Assembly: GCA_038229135.1 (NCBI GenBank)
Contig: JBBROS010000002.1
Location: 1 to 64,000, forward strand
DNA: 64,000 nt
Direction: 5' to 3'
Source of the DNA: JBBROS01 sp038229135
Lineage (GTDB): Bacteria; Pseudomonadota; Alphaproteobacteria; Acetobacterales; Acetobacteraceae
Positions 25,517-36,523 of this stretch are shown one piece after another. The notes beneath the pieces were generated by a model. The model saw only the letters and a program-made list of their open reading frames with translations. It ran no database searches and was not told the origin of the DNA. Each line of letters starts with the position of its first letter. Positions within the stretch are counted from its first letter, which is position 1. A program made the translations under genes and the position numbers.

Positions 25517-25769
25517 TGAAGACCTCGACGAGGCGCCGCCGTTGACGGACGCGATGATGGCCGACGCCGAGCACTTCGAGGGCGACCGCTTCATCAAGCG
25601 CGGCCCGGGGCGGCCCAGGCAGGCGCAGACGAAGGAACTCGTGAGCATGAGGCTGGATCCGGATTTGCTCCACGCGCTGCGGCGAAGCGGCCCTGGTTGG
25701 CAGAGCCGTGTCAACGGGCTGCTCCGGCACGCGGTCGGGCTCGACACGCCGGCGCCGCCGCCTACCTGA
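25470..25769 (+). CDS. brnA: BrnA-family antitoxin
   Basis: A 99-residue antitoxin. A flexible acidic N terminus contacts the toxin; the C-terminal half, with KELVSMRLDPDLLHALRR and WQSRVNGLLRHAVGL, is a ribbon-helix-helix DNA-binding domain. The ATG at 25470 is preferred over a TTG six bases earlier. Gene order toxin-then-antitoxin is normal for brnTA. Confidence 0.92.
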   Translation: MSPKLAAGSTTNQPDDEDLDEAPPLTDAMMADAEHFEGDRFIKRGPGRPRQAQTKELVSMRLDPDLLHALRRSGPGWQSRVNGLLRHAVGLDTPAPPPT

Positions 25770-25851
25770 TCGCTGCCGCCCGCCGTGGACGCGCGCGCGC
25801 GAAAGGTCTAATCCGCACCGCAGATCGACGCAGCCAGAAAAGGCCCCCGCC

Positions 25852-28548
<2,697 letters not shown>

Positions 28549-28566
28549 GGCTGTGATGAAGCTCCT

Positions 28567-28596
28567 ACCCACCCTGCCGGCACCCGCAGGGTGGGT
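28567..28596 (+). terminator. Hairpin after acnA
   Basis: A perfect 11-base stem (28567-28577 with 28586-28596) and eight-base loop lie 18 bases after the acnA stop. There is no T-run, as is common for terminators in very GC-rich genomes. Confidence 0.6.
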
Positions 28597-28732
28597 GCCG
28601 GACGCACGCCCGGACCGGTCACGCCAATGCGATCCCTTCGGGAGCACTTCCCGCCCTTGCAGCCCTGGTAGCGCACCAACTTTAGGACGCGAAGGTCGTT
28701 CGCAGGGACTGACCAAGCCAGGGGTGACGACA

Positions 28733-29230
28733 TTGAGCCAAACCGACGCAGTGACGGACCTGTATTTGACGGGCCTGCGAAACCAGCATGCCGTCGAGAC
28801 CCAGGCGATCGGCACCACGCAAAACCAGATGCCCCGGATGGAGGCCTATGCGGAGCTGCACGCCCAGATGCAGAAGGAGCATAGCCAATCCACGGCGCAG
28901 GCCGCGCGCCTGGACAAGCTTCTGGAGAAGCACGGCAGCAACAAGTCGATGGTCAAGGAGGCCGTCACGGGCGCCGTCGCTACCGTCGCCGGCTTCGTGC
29001 ACGCCGGGTCGTCGGACGAGGTGCTGAAGGACGTGCTGGCCGCGATCGGCTACAAGGCCTACGAGATCGCGTCCTACAAGGTCCTGATCTCCTTGGCCGA
29101 GGCCGCGGGCGCCAGCGCCGATGTGCCGGTGCTGCGGCAATCCATGGAGGAGGAGCAGGCGATGGGCGACTGGCTCGGCAGCCACCTCCCCAGCTTCGCG
29201 GCGGCCTACATCGCCAAGCACAAGACCTGA
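28733..29230 (+). CDS. DUF892 ferritin-like protein (YciE/YciF type)
   Basis: A 165-residue four-helix-bundle protein of the DUF892 family. DLYLTGLRNQHAVETQAI begins the first helix, HAQMQKEHSQSTAQA the second and EEEQAMGDWL the last, with Glu and His residues at ferritin-like positions. The family is stress-linked and its iron chemistry is not well settled. The start is uncertain: TTG at 28733 is best aligned, GTG at 28724 is close, and the longer frame to 28553 runs into the acnA terminator. Confidence 0.87.
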   Translation: MSQTDAVTDLYLTGLRNQHAVETQAIGTTQNQMPRMEAYAELHAQMQKEHSQSTAQAARLDKLLEKHGSNKSMVKEAVTGAVATVAGFVHAGSSDEVLKDVLAAIGYKAYEIASYKVLISLAEAAGASADVPVLRQSMEEEQAMGDWLGSHLPSFAAAYIAKHKT

Positions 29231-29236
29231 CCAGCA

Positions 29237-29262
29237 GGCCGGCAGCGTCCATGCTGCCGGCC
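29237..29262. terminator. Convergent terminator hairpin
   Basis: A perfect ten-base stem (29237-29246 with 29253-29262) with a six-base loop lies between the DUF892 stop and the convergent MFS gene. It can fold in either direction. Confidence 0.65.
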
Positions 29263-29331
29263 ATCGACGGGTGGCGTCGGTTCCCAGCCGGACCAACCCA
29301 CGCCCGAGCCGGATGACCGATCGGATCCTGC

Positions 29332-30453
29332 TCAGACCCGGATCGCTCGGCCGAGCGGAGCCGCCACGAACAGCGCGGCGCCGCCGATGGCGGCCATGGG
29401 CAGGAACACGAGGCCGCCCCAACCCGCATAGAGCTGGCCCGTAAGCCACACCAGCGCCGCGCTTGGTAGCGAAAAGCCCAGGGCCGATAGCAGTGTCTGC
29501 GCCATCGACGCCCGCTCCGGCGGCAGGCGGCGCAAGACCAGCATCGCCGAAAGGTGCTGGCACGCGAACGTGGCCGCATGCAGCAGCTGCAGCACGGCCA
29601 GTGCAACCATGTCCGTCACGAAGGCGAGCGCCGCCCACCGCACCAGGCAGGCGGCGGCGGCAAGTGCGGTCAGCCGGGCCGGGCCGAGGCCCTCGATGAG
29701 GCGGCGGCCCCACACGAATAGCGCGATCTCGGCCACGATCCCTTCCGCGATCAGCAGCCCGATCGTTCCGTCGTCAAACCCGGCAGCGCGCCAATGCAGC
29801 TGGGCGAACGCGTAATAGGCGGCGTGGGACCCTTGGACGAGGGCGGTGGCGAGCAGCGCCAGTCGGAATGCGCGGCTCGCGAGCGGGCCGGCAACGCCCG
29901 TGGCGCGAGGCGGCAGCGCCAGGCGCGGCAGGCGCAGAATGGACAGCGCCGCCAGCCCGAAGCAGCCGGCGACCACCCATGGCACCGGCCCCGTACCGGT
30001 CCGAGCCAGCAGCAGCCCGGCTCCCGCCGTGGCGCCCATGTAGGCCACCGACCCCCAGGCCCGGGTGCGCCCATAATCCAGCCGACCTTGCCCGGCCAGC
30101 GCCAGGGTGAGCGAGTCCGTGAGCGGCGGCAGGAGCGACGTGCAGGTTCCGAGCAACGCCATGGCCGCAAGCAGGGCGGCCACGCCGCCGAGAGCCGGCA
30201 GCGCGCACGCGCTGGCCGTGGCAAGCAAGGCGGCCCAAAGCATCATGCGGTCCCGCCGCCCGAGCCTGTCTGCCGCCCACCCCCCGATCGGCACCGTTGC
30301 CACGCGGAGCAGCGCGGACAGGCCCAGGATGAACCCGACCTGGTCCGCCCGCAGGCCCTGGTCGGTGAACCAGAGCGGGAGGTAGGCGGTGCTCACGGCC
30401 GAGGCGGCGAAGAACGCGGCCAGCACGAGGCCGACCCGCCCGCTTTCGGACAT
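29332..30453 (-). CDS. MFS transporter, phenylpropionate-permease (HcaT)-like
   Basis: A 373-residue membrane protein with about twelve spans in the MFS_1-like branch that includes 3-phenylpropionate and nucleoside permeases. The loop 2-3 motif reads GGWAADRLGRRDRMM. FDDGTIGLLIAEGIVAEI in the second half is typical of HcaT-like proteins. The substrate cannot be assigned. Its ATG shares one base with the sufE stop (TAATG), so the two genes are coupled although functionally unrelated. Confidence 0.87.
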   Translation of the reverse strand: MSESGRVGLVLAAFFAASAVSTAYLPLWFTDQGLRADQVGFILGLSALLRVATVPIGGWAADRLGRRDRMMLWAALLATASACALPALGGVAALLAAMALLGTCTSLLPPLTDSLTLALAGQGRLDYGRTRAWGSVAYMGATAGAGLLLARTGTGPVPWVVAGCFGLAALSILRLPRLALPPRATGVAGPLASRAFRLALLATALVQGSHAAYYAFAQLHWRAAGFDDGTIGLLIAEGIVAEIALFVWGRRLIEGLGPARLTALAAAACLVRWAALAFVTDMVALAVLQLLHAATFACQHLSAMLVLRRLPPERASMAQTLLSALGFSLPSAALVWLTGQLYAGWGGLVFLPMAAIGGAALFVAAPLGRAIRV

Positions 30454-30911
30454 TATGCCGCGTGAGCGGAGGGCAGCAGCGCCTGGGCCGCACCGTGGAT
30501 GCGCCGCGCCATGGCAGCGATGCCGTTGCCCCGGTTGGTGCTCAGCGCCTCGATCAGGCCCAGGTCCTGTAGGAAGCTCGCAGGCGTGGCCAACACCTCG
30601 GCGGGCGGGCGGCCCGAATAGACCCGCAACAGCAGCGCAACCAGGCCAGAGACGATGGCCGCGTCCGACGCGCCGGCCAACAGCATACGCCCCTCCTGCA
30701 GGCCGGCCTCCATCCACACCTGGCTCTGGCAGCCCGGCACCCGGTGCTCGTCATTGCGCCAGCCGTCCGGGAAGGGCGGGAGCTTGCGGCCTAGCTCGAT
30801 GATGAACTGGTAGCGGTCCATCCAGTCGTCGAACACCTCGAGCTCTTCGGCAATCGCTGCGATGGCCTCGGCGGCGGTCGGCTCGTCTGGGCGGAGGAAC
30901 GGATCAGTCAT
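30453..30911 (-). CDS. sufE: Cysteine desulfuration protein SufE
   Basis: SufE accepts sulfur from the desulfurase SufS for Fe-S cluster assembly. The 152-residue protein has the acceptor Cys at 61 in VPGCQSQVW, the N-terminal segment ELGRKLPPFPD and the C-terminal LSTNRGNGIAAM. It stands apart from other suf genes and is followed by the MFS gene with a one-base overlap. Confidence 0.95.
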   Translation of the reverse strand: MTDPFLRPDEPTAAEAIAAIAEELEVFDDWMDRYQFIIELGRKLPPFPDGWRNDEHRVPGCQSQVWMEAGLQEGRMLLAGASDAAIVSGLVALLLRVYSGRPPAEVLATPASFLQDLGLIEALSTNRGNGIAAMARRIHGAAQALLPSAHAA

Positions 30912-30962
30912 GGACGGGATGTGCGGGCCAGCCGGCAGGCCGTCAAGGCGCTGACATGAGAA

Positions 30963-30988
30963 CGGCCCCGCCTGTCATGGCGGGGCCG
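30963..30988 (-). terminator. Hairpin after the small lipoprotein gene
   Basis: A perfect ten-base stem (30963-30972 with 30979-30988) with a six-base loop lies 28 bases beyond the stop of the minus-strand gene at 31017. Reading the minus strand it is followed by TTCTC. Confidence 0.65.
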
Positions 30989-31016
30989 CACGACATTACG
31001 CCGGAAGGGCCTGGGA

Positions 31017-31412
31017 TCAGGCCTTGTTCAGCGTGTAGCGGTAGCTGCACTTGCCCTGCATCGACGTGACGTCGAGGCCGGTGGCCGAAGCCGTGCCGCT
31101 CATCATGCTGGCGCGCTTGCCGCTGCCCGTCAGGCTGCCATCGGGGTTGATGGTCATCTTGACGCCGTTCATGACGAAGCTGTTGTTACGGACGCGGACG
31201 GTCTGCATCTTCGTCATCTTGCGGCAGCTGCGCGGGGCGTCGGCGGCCAGCTCGGCCGTGCCGCGATACGCGCCGTCGACCGGGCCCATCATCGGGGCGG
31301 GCGCCGGCATCGGCGCCGGAGCGGCAGCCATCGGGGGCGGCGGGGGCGGATTGCTGGCGCAGCCGACGACGGTGCCGGCCATGAGAAGGGAAATGAGAAG
31401 CTTAGAACGCAT
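31017..31412 (-). CDS. Small Pro-rich lipoprotein, unknown function
   Basis: A 131-residue exported protein: signal peptide with VVGC (lipid Cys at 18), a Pro/Ala/Met-rich linker to about residue 45, then a compact domain with two cysteines (in PRSCRKM and GKCSYRYTL) that may form a disulfide. The C-terminal domain, with VDGAYRGTAEL and INPDGSLTGSG, resembles small beta-barrel lipoproteins common in Acetobacteraceae. AGGAG nine bases upstream fixes the ATG at 31412. Function unknown. Confidence 0.8.
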   Translation of the reverse strand: MRSKLLISLLMAGTVVGCASNPPPPPPMAAAPAPMPAPAPMMGPVDGAYRGTAELAADAPRSCRKMTKMQTVRVRNNSFVMNGVKMTINPDGSLTGSGKRASMMSGTASATGLDVTSMQGKCSYRYTLNKA

Positions 31413-31476
31413 CACGGTAGTCTCCTGGAGAGGAAGCATTGAACGTCCGGACCATGCCACGGTGGAGCAGGTTCGA

Positions 31477-32796
31477 CTATAGGATGAACCGGCTCAGATC
31501 GCCTTTCGCCGCCAGTGGCGCCACACGCTCGTTCACATATGCGGCATCCACCCGCACCGTCTCTCCCCCCCGATCCGTGGCGCTGAAGCTGATTTCCTCG
31601 AGCAGCCGCTCCAGCACGGTGGCCAGGCGCCGCGCGCCGATGTTCTCCACCCGGTCGTTGATGTCGGCCGCAAGGTCGGCAAGCGCATCCACCGCATCGT
31701 CGGCAAAATCGAGGGTGACGCCCTCCGTGGCGAGCAACGCCTCGTATTGCTTGATGAGGCTGTGCTCCGGCTCGGTCAGGATCCGGCGCAGATCATCCCG
31801 GCTGAGCGGGGCCAGCTCCACGCGGATCGGCAGGCGGCCCTGCAACTCGGGCAGGAGGTCCGCGGGCTTGGCCAGGTGGAAGGCGCCGGAGGCGATGAAC
31901 AGCACGTGGTCCGTCTTGACCGGGCCATACTTGGTGGTCACCGTCGTGCCCTCGATCAACGGCAGCAGGTCCCGCTGCACCCCCTCGCGCGAGACGTCGC
32001 CCCCGCGGAACCCGCCCTCGCTCGAGCGCGCGCACACCTTGTCGATCTCGTCGACGAAGACGATGCCGTTCTGCTCGGCATGCGTCACGGCCTCCTTCGT
32101 CAGCGCATCGGTGTCGAGCAGGCGGTCCGCCTCCTCCCGCTCCAGCGCCGCGCGCGCCGCAGCCACCGGCATGCGGCGCCGCTGCTCCTTCCGGCCGAAC
32201 ATCCCGCGCATCATCTCGTTCAGGTTGATCGCCTGGCCGGGCGGCATCCCCGGCATGTCGATCTGCCCCATCGGCATGGACGCCGGCTCGCTTACCGCCA
32301 CGTCCACCTCCTTGTCCTCGAGCTCCCCGGCGCGGAGCATGCGGCGGAACTTGGCCCGCGTGTCCGCCGAGGCGCCGTCGCCCACCAGCGCCGTCACCAG
32401 CCGGTCCTCGGCCGCCAGCTCCGCCTTGGCCTGGACACCCCGGCGGCTGCTCTCCCGGAGCATGACGATGCTGGCCTCCACCAGGTCCCGCACGATGCTG
32501 TCCACGTCGCGGCCCACGTAGCCCACCTCGGTGAACTTCGTCGCCTCCACCTTGATGAAGGGTGCCTGCGCCAGCCGGGCCAGCCGCCGCGCGATCTCGG
32601 TCTTGCCGCACCCGGTCGGCCCGATCATCAGGATGTTCTTCGGCACGACCTCGTCCCGCATGCCCTCGGGGAGCTGCTGCCGGCGCCAGCGGTTGCGCAG
32701 CGCGATGGCCACGGCGCGCTTCGCGTCGTTCTGGCCCACGATGAAGCGGTCGAGCTCACCCACGATCTCGCGCGGCGAGTAGGTCGGAACGTCCAA
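31477..32796 (-). CDS. hslU: ATP-dependent protease ATPase subunit HslU
   Basis: This AAA+ unfoldase feeds proteins to HslV. The 439-residue protein has Walker A GPTGCGKT at 59-66, the pore GYVG loop in EVGYVGRDVDS, the variable I domain (about 110-240), Walker B GIVFVDEIDKV and the sensor-2 region. The start is TTG at 32796, directly abutting the hslV stop without a gap, so expression must depend on hslV translation. Confidence 0.97.
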   Translation of the reverse strand: MDVPTYSPREIVGELDRFIVGQNDAKRAVAIALRNRWRRQQLPEGMRDEVVPKNILMIGPTGCGKTEIARRLARLAQAPFIKVEATKFTEVGYVGRDVDSIVRDLVEASIVMLRESSRRGVQAKAELAAEDRLVTALVGDGASADTRAKFRRMLRAGELEDKEVDVAVSEPASMPMGQIDMPGMPPGQAINLNEMMRGMFGRKEQRRRMPVAAARAALEREEADRLLDTDALTKEAVTHAEQNGIVFVDEIDKVCARSSEGGFRGGDVSREGVQRDLLPLIEGTTVTTKYGPVKTDHVLFIASGAFHLAKPADLLPELQGRLPIRVELAPLSRDDLRRILTEPEHSLIKQYEALLATEGVTLDFADDAVDALADLAADINDRVENIGARRLATVLERLLEEISFSATDRGGETVRVDAAYVNERVAPLAAKGDLSRFIL

Positions 32797-33357
32797 CTAC
32801 AGGGTCTCCACGATTACGGAGTGATTGGTATAGACACAGATGTCGCCCGCGATCTTCATGGCCCGGCGCGCGATCTCCTCCGCCCCGAGCCCGTCCACGG
32901 TCATCAGCGCCCTGGCCGCGGCCAGGGCAAAGTTGCCGCCCGAACCGATGGCGATCACGCCGTCCTCCGGCTCCAGCACGTCCCCGTTGCCGGTCAGCGT
33001 GTAGGAGTGCGCGCCGTCCGCCACGGCCATCATGGCCTCGAGCCGGCGCAGATAGCGGTCCGTGCGCCAATCCTTGGCAAGCTCCACGCAGGCCCGCTCC
33101 AACTGGTTCGGAAACCGCTCGAGCTTGGCCTCGAGCCGCTCCAGCAACGTGAACGCATCCGCGGTGGCTCCGGCAAACCCGGCCAGCACCGCCCCCCCGC
33201 TGCCGATGCGGCGAACCTTGCGGGCGTTGCCCTTGATCACGGTCTGCCCGAGCGTGACCTGGCCATCACCCGCCATGGCGACGATGCCACCACGGCGGAT
33301 GCACAGGATGGTGGTGCCGTGCCATCCCACGGGGTCGTGCGGTGCGGTGTTCTGCAT
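32797..33357 (-). CDS. hslV: ATP-dependent protease peptidase subunit HslV
   Basis: An N-terminal-threonine peptidase that forms the double hexameric core of HslUV. The 186-residue protein has the processing site before Thr15 in WHGTTILCIRRGG, the conserved MAGDGQVTLG and the C-terminal motif for docking HslU. The ATG at 33357 gives standard length; a TTG at 33393 would add twelve residues. hslU follows immediately. The his operon starts divergently about 170 bases away. Confidence 0.96.
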   Translation of the reverse strand: MQNTAPHDPVGWHGTTILCIRRGGIVAMAGDGQVTLGQTVIKGNARKVRRIGSGGAVLAGFAGATADAFTLLERLEAKLERFPNQLERACVELAKDWRTDRYLRRLEAMMAVADGAHSYTLTGNGDVLEPEDGVIAIGSGGNFALAAARALMTVDGLGAEEIARRAMKIAGDICVYTNHSVIVETL

Positions 33358-33528
33358 GGCCACGAACGTGGGAAGCACCGCCGGGCTGCACAAGGTTTAG
33401 GCAGGACTGGCGGGGACCTCCAACGCCGCTTTGCTCGGTCCACGAGGCCGAGCCCTGCTGCGACAGCGTGTAGCCTCTTGTCCCTGGTCCCGGTGGCACA
33501 CGCCGCCACAATCTTGTATCAGCCCGGC

Positions 33529-34149
33529 ATGACCCGCCACGCCACCCTCACCCGCACCACATCGGAAACCACCATCACCCTGCGGCTGGGGCTCGATGGC
33601 GCCGGGCAGGCGCGCATAGCGACCGGCATCGGCTTCCTCGACCACATGCTGACCGCCTTCGGGCGCCACGGCCTGTTCGACCTCGAGGTGGACGCGAAGG
33701 GCGACCTGCACATCGACGACCACCACACCACCGAGGACGTCGGCATCGTTCTGGGCCAGGCCTTCGACAGCGCGCTGGCCGACAAGCGGGGCATCCGCCG
33801 CTTCGGCCACGCTTCCGTGCCCATGGACGAGGCGCTGGTCGAGGCCACGGTGGACCTTTCAGGCCGCGGCCTGCTCACCTGGTCCGTGGCGTTCGCGCGC
33901 GACAAGGTCGGCACCATGGACACCGAGCTGTTCGAGGAGTTCTTCCGCGCGCTGGCCACCAATGGCCGCATGACTCTCCACGTGCGACAGCTCGCCGGCA
34001 CCAACGCGCACCACGTGGCCGAGGCCTGCTTCAAAGCCGTCGCCCGCGCCCTCCGCGAGGCCACCGAGCCCGACCCGCGGGCCGCCGGCGCCGTGCCCTC
34101 CACGAAAGGCAGCCTGGCCGTGCCAAGCACGGCGGGAGGCTCGCCATGA
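33529..34149 (+). CDS. hisB: Imidazoleglycerol-phosphate dehydratase
   Basis: It converts imidazole-glycerol phosphate to imidazole-acetol phosphate in histidine synthesis. The 206-residue monofunctional enzyme has the two metal-binding motifs DHHTTED at 64-70 and NAHHVAEACFKA near 162, plus GFLDHML near 35. A 20-residue Pro/Gly/Ser tail beyond the usual end is species-specific. It is the first gene of the his operon here and overlaps the next gene by four bases. Confidence 0.97.
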   Translation: MTRHATLTRTTSETTITLRLGLDGAGQARIATGIGFLDHMLTAFGRHGLFDLEVDAKGDLHIDDHHTTEDVGIVLGQAFDSALADKRGIRRFGHASVPMDEALVEATVDLSGRGLLTWSVAFARDKVGTMDTELFEEFFRALATNGRMTLHVRQLAGTNAHHVAEACFKAVARALREATEPDPRAAGAVPSTKGSLAVPSTAGGSP

Positions 34150-34517
34150 GAAGCTACACCGCCCACCTCCTGCCGGGCCGCGAGCCGGTGCTCATCGCCG
34201 AGGGATGGAGCTGGGGCGCCTTCCTGTTCGGCCCGCTCTGGCTGCTGCTGAAGCGCGCCTGGCTGCCCGCGCTCGGCGTCGTCCTGGCCCTGCTCCTCAT
34301 CGCCATCGCCGCACCGCCCGCCTGGGGTCCGCTCCTCGGCTTCGGCCTCTCCCTCCTCGCCGGCCTGCTCGGGCGGGACTGGGTGCGCTGGGCCCTCGAG
34401 CGCCGCGGCTTCACGCTCGAACATGTCGTCGCCGCCCGGGACGAGGAGGCGGCGCTGGGCCGCCTGCTCACCTTCCGCCCGGAGGTCGCGGCCGACTTCG
34501 AAAGCACCTTGCGATGA
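34146..34517 (+). CDS. DUF2628 membrane protein in the his operon
   Basis: A 123-residue protein with an N-terminal ISSUE-free polar stretch, the family motif EGWSWGAFLFGPLWLLLKR, two hydrophobic spans (about residues 25-75) and a polar C-terminal tail. The DUF2628 family has no known function. It overlaps hisB by four bases and precedes hisH by ten, a placement seen in related alphaproteobacteria, so it is certainly co-expressed with histidine enzymes. Any role in histidine synthesis is inference. Confidence 0.88.
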   Translation: MRSYTAHLLPGREPVLIAEGWSWGAFLFGPLWLLLKRAWLPALGVVLALLLIAIAAPPAWGPLLGFGLSLLAGLLGRDWVRWALERRGFTLEHVVAARDEEAALGRLLTFRPEVAADFESTLR

Positions 34518-34527
34518 GGATGGGCCG

Positions 34528-35163
34528 ATGAGGGTCGCCGTCGTCGATTACGCCGGCGGCAACCTCGCGTCCGCTGCCCGTGCGCTGTCCGAGGCGGCAC
34601 GGCGCGAGGGCATCGCTGCCGAGGTCGAGATCACGAACGACGCGGACCGCGTCGCCAGCGCCGACCGGGTCGTGCTGCCGGGCCAGGGCGCGTTTGCGGA
34701 CTGCGCCGCCGGGCTCGCCGCAGTACCGGGCATGTGGCAGGCCATCGAAGCCCACGGCGCCCGCGGCCGCCCCTTCCTCGGCATTTGCGTCGGCATGCAG
34801 CTCATGGCCCAGCGCGGCCTCGAGCACACCACCACGAAGGGCTTCGGCTGGATCCGCGGCGACATCGCCCCCATGGACCCGCCCGGCCTGCGCCTGCCGC
34901 AGATGGGCTGGAATGCACTCGCCTTCGAGCCCGGCGCGCACCCCTTGCTCGAGGGCATCGCCCCCGGTACCGACGTGTATTTCGTCCACGGCTACGCGCT
35001 CCAGGGCAGCACGCCCGAGGAGGTGGTCGCCAGCGCGGACTATGGCGGCCCGGTCGCCGCCATCGTGGCCAGCGGCGTTCGCGCCGGCACGCAGTTCCAC
35101 GTGGAAAAGAGCCAGTCCGCCGGCCTCCACATGCTCGGCAACTTCCTCCGCTGGGCGCCATGA
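34528..35163 (+). CDS. hisH: Imidazole glycerol phosphate synthase, glutaminase subunit
   Basis: HisH releases ammonia from glutamine for HisF. The 211-residue class I amidotransferase has the nucleophile Cys near 87 in FLGICVGMQLM and the His/Glu pair near 191/193 in TQFHVEKSQS. The start at 34528 gives the canonical VAVVDYAGGNL beginning. It overlaps the GNAT gene by four bases. Confidence 0.97.
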   Translation: MRVAVVDYAGGNLASAARALSEAARREGIAAEVEITNDADRVASADRVVLPGQGAFADCAAGLAAVPGMWQAIEAHGARGRPFLGICVGMQLMAQRGLEHTTTKGFGWIRGDIAPMDPPGLRLPQMGWNALAFEPGAHPLLEGIAPGTDVYFVHGYALQGSTPEEVVASADYGGPVAAIVASGVRAGTQFHVEKSQSAGLHMLGNFLRWAP

Positions 35164-35726
35164 GCATGAGCGGCCCAATGAGCGAGCACGTCGCCCACAG
35201 CCTCGCCGTCGAGCGTGTCGCAGAGCTGCCGGACGACGACATGCAGGCACTCTGCGAGGCGGCCGACGCGGCCATCCTCGATGGCGGCGGCTTCGGCTGG
35301 GTGAAGGCCCCCGGCCGCCTCGCGCTCGAACGCTACTTCCGCGGCGTGCTGCTGGTGCCGGAGCGGGAGCTGTTCGCAGCCCGGCTCGACGGCGTCATCG
35401 TCGGCAGCGCCCAGCTCGTCCGCCCGCCGCGCAACAACGAGGCGCAGGCCTTCGCCGCCACGCTCATGCACGCCTTCGTCGCCCCCTACGCCCGAGGCCA
35501 CGGCCTGGCCCGGCTGATGACGATGCGCGTCGAGGAGGCCGCCCGCGCCCTCGGCTACCAGGTGCTGAACCTCGACGTGCGAGAGACGCAGGAGGCCGCG
35601 ATCGGCCTCTACGAGCGCCTCGGCTACCAGCGCTGGGGCGAGCACCCGGCCTACGCCCGCGTCGCCGGCCGTACGATCCGGGGCGTCTACTTCACCAAGC
35701 GGCTGCAGGCCGAACCGAAGGCATGA
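35160..35726 (+). CDS. GNAT-family N-acetyltransferase in the his operon
   Basis: A 188-residue GNAT enzyme. The acetyl-CoA pyrophosphate loop is ARGHGLARLM near residue 120, followed by LNLDVRETQEAAIGLYERLGY, typical of the fold's C-terminal part. The acceptor is unknown. It overlaps hisH and hisA by four bases each, so it is embedded in the operon. In-frame ATGs at 35166 and 35178 are alternative starts. Confidence 0.88.
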   Translation: MSMSGPMSEHVAHSLAVERVAELPDDDMQALCEAADAAILDGGGFGWVKAPGRLALERYFRGVLLVPERELFAARLDGVIVGSAQLVRPPRNNEAQAFAATLMHAFVAPYARGHGLARLMTMRVEEAARALGYQVLNLDVRETQEAAIGLYERLGYQRWGEHPAYARVAGRTIRGVYFTKRLQAEPKA

Positions 35727-36457
35727 TCCTATACCCGGCGATCGACCTGAAGGACGGCGCCTGCGTCCGCCTCCGCCGGGGCGAGATGGACCAGGCAACG
35801 GTGTACTCCGACGACCCTGCCGCCCAGGCCCGCGCCTGGCAGGAGGCCGGGTGCGAATGGCTGCACGTGGTCGACCTCAACGGCGCCTTCGCCGGCCGCC
35901 CCGTGAACGGAAAGGCCGTAGCCGCCATCCTCGCGGCCGCGACCGTGCCCGTGCAGCTCGGTGGCGGCATCCGTGACATCGTGGGCGTCGCGGCCTGGAT
36001 CGAGGCCGGTGTCCAGCGCATCATCCTCGGCTCGGCCGCCGTGAAGAACCCTGCGCTCGTGCACGAGGCCTGCCGCGCCTACCCCGGCCGCATCGCAGTC
36101 GGCATCGACGCGCGGGACGGATTGGTGGCGACCGAAGGCTGGGCCGAGACCTCCACCCTCGAGGCGGCCGAACTCGCCCTGCGCTTCGAGGATGCCGGGG
36201 TGGCGGCCATCATATACACCGACATCGCCCGCGACGGCATGTTGTCCGGGGTGAACGTGCCGGCGACGGTCGCGCTGTCCGAGCGCATCCGAACGGAGGT
36301 GATCGCCTCGGGCGGCATCGGCTCGGCGGCCGACCTGGTGGCCCTGCGCGAGGCGGCCGCTTCCGGCGCCGGAAGGATTGCAGGCGTGATCGTCGGCCGC
36401 GCGCTGTACGATGGCCGTGTCAGCGTGCAGGAGGCGCTGGCCGCCGTGCGCGGCTGA
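35723..36457 (+). CDS. hisA: ProFAR isomerase
   Basis: HisA isomerises the aminoaldose ProFAR to the ketose PRFAR. The 244-residue TIM barrel has the catalytic Asp8 in YPAIDLKDG and a second in YTDIARDGM near residue 166, with phosphate-binding GGG and GGIGS loops. It overlaps the GNAT gene by four bases and is followed by hisF after 66 bases. Confidence 0.97.
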   Translation: MILYPAIDLKDGACVRLRRGEMDQATVYSDDPAAQARAWQEAGCEWLHVVDLNGAFAGRPVNGKAVAAILAAATVPVQLGGGIRDIVGVAAWIEAGVQRIILGSAAVKNPALVHEACRAYPGRIAVGIDARDGLVATEGWAETSTLEAAELALRFEDAGVAAIIYTDIARDGMLSGVNVPATVALSERIRTEVIASGGIGSAADLVALREAAASGAGRIAGVIVGRALYDGRVSVQEALAAVRG

Positions 36458-36523
36458 TCACCTCGAGACCGCCATGCACCAGTGGGGCTTGCCAGGACTC
36501 GGCGCATGGCGCGATGAAGGCCG

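Noticed and set aside
33394..33528. Histidine attenuator (His-rich leader peptide) before hisB
   Set aside because: No short frame with a run of histidine codons and no competing hairpins were seen in the gap.
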